Of a stretch of 64,000 nt of DNA, positions 63,784-64,000 are shown piece by piece; positions within the stretch are counted from its first letter, which is position 1, and the number at the start of each line of letters is the position of its first letter. A model generated the notes under the pieces. That model did no database searches, was not told the origin of the DNA, and saw only the letters and a list, made by a program, of their open reading frames with translations. Origin of the DNA: BAIKAL-G1 sp943369525 (lineage in GTDB: Bacteria; Cyanobacteriota; Cyanobacteriia; PCC-6307; Cyanobiaceae); NCBI GenBank assembly GCA_943369525.1, contig CALRNL020000002.1, positions 62,001-126,000 on the forward strand, written 5' to 3'. Made by a program: the position numbers and the translations under genes.

Positions 63784-64000
63784 ATGCCCCTGATCCAGCG
63801 CCAAGCGCCCTACCCCCACTGGGAATTCACCGATCCGGCCAGTGGCGACCAGCTGCGGCTGGTGCCCGACCGGGGTGGGCTGGTCACGGGTTGGGTCTGC
63901 TGCGGCCGGGAGCTGCTCTATTTCGATGCCGAGCGCTTCGCCGACCCGGGCAAGTCGGTGCGGGGCGGCATTCCGGTGCTGTTTCCGATCTGCGGCAACC
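63784..64000 (+). CDS. Aldose 1-epimerase-like protein, N-terminal part (cut by window edge)
   Basis: The frame from the ATG at 63784 runs to the window edge (about 72 codons). The sequence HWEFTDPASGDQLRLVPDRG, TGWVCCGRELLYFDAERF and VRGGIPVLFPICGN matches the glucose-6-phosphate 1-epimerase/galactose mutarotase family (a GGIPVLFP motif). The remainder, including the catalytic His and Glu, is outside the window. Confidence 0.85.
   Translation, partial: MPLIQRQAPYPHWEFTDPASGDQLRLVPDRGGLVTGWVCCGRELLYFDAERFADPGKSVRGGIPVLFPICGN

Overview
The window is a dense, GC-rich, chromosomal piece of a picocyanobacterium, most likely a Cyanobium or freshwater/euryhaline Synechococcus relative. The evidence is a paired flv1/flv3 flavodiiron locus, several membrane fatty-acid desaturases, a cyanobacterial-type chorismate lyase, a NrtABCD/CmpABCD-type ABC transporter with the fused ATPase/substrate-binding subunit, a glycine-rich RRM protein and many copies of the cyanobacterial palindrome GCGATCGC (HIP1). 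There are no rRNA genes, no recognisable tRNA, no CRISPR array, no insertion sequence and no prophage. It reads as ordinary core genome with accessory patches.

Layout. 1-5.3 kb: 5' part of ligA (cut by the window edge), a membrane-anchored hypothetical, a SprT-like protease, low-complexity hypotheticals, chorismate lyase and a GspC-like anchored protein. 5.5-14 kb: mnmG, a three-histidine-box desaturase, the rplI-dnaB pair and two Delta9-type desaturases flanking a putative DNA-binding protein. 14-19 kb: a YnbB-like PLP enzyme followed by gcvH and gcvP (glycine cleavage; gcvT is not here). 19.6-24.5 kb: a bidirectional terminator, the translationally coupled flv3-flv1 pair on the minus strand, and a zinc-ribbon DUF6671-like protein. 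25-30.3 kb: the four-gene nitrate/bicarbonate transporter behind a 598-base leader with an operator-like inverted repeat. 30.4-37.2 kb, minus strand: small heat-shock protein, MEKHLA protein, SWIM zinc-finger protein, an unrecognised protein, a SNF2-family helicase and a small membrane protein; several junctions are overlapping or nearly so. 37.3-45 kb: alaS, a SIMPL-domain protein, two unusual channel-like membrane proteins, the RRM protein and a decayed carotenoid-glycoside-type pseudogene. 45-54 kb: an SDR, small hypotheticals, valS between two 2OG-Fe(II)-type oxygenases, and mscL. 54-59.1 kb, minus strand: a phosphoketolase-glycogen phosphorylase operon. 59.2-64 kb: a cation/proton antiporter, an ICMT/PEMT-like methyltransferase, an alpha/beta hydrolase, GtrA, a family 2 glycosyltransferase and the start of an aldose-epimerase-like gene.

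How the genes fit together. Much of the content concerns photosynthetic energy and carbon balance: flavodiiron proteins as an electron sink, glycine cleavage for photorespiration, glycogen breakdown feeding the phosphoketolase shunt, inorganic nitrogen or bicarbonate uptake, and membrane fluidity through three desaturases. The observations I would follow first are the glycosyltransferase/acyltransferase pseudogene, the channel-like protein whose pore sequence lacks a potassium filter, the SNF2/SWIM/MEKHLA cluster, and the substrate question for the ABC transporter. I did not find a clearly new, self-contained system.
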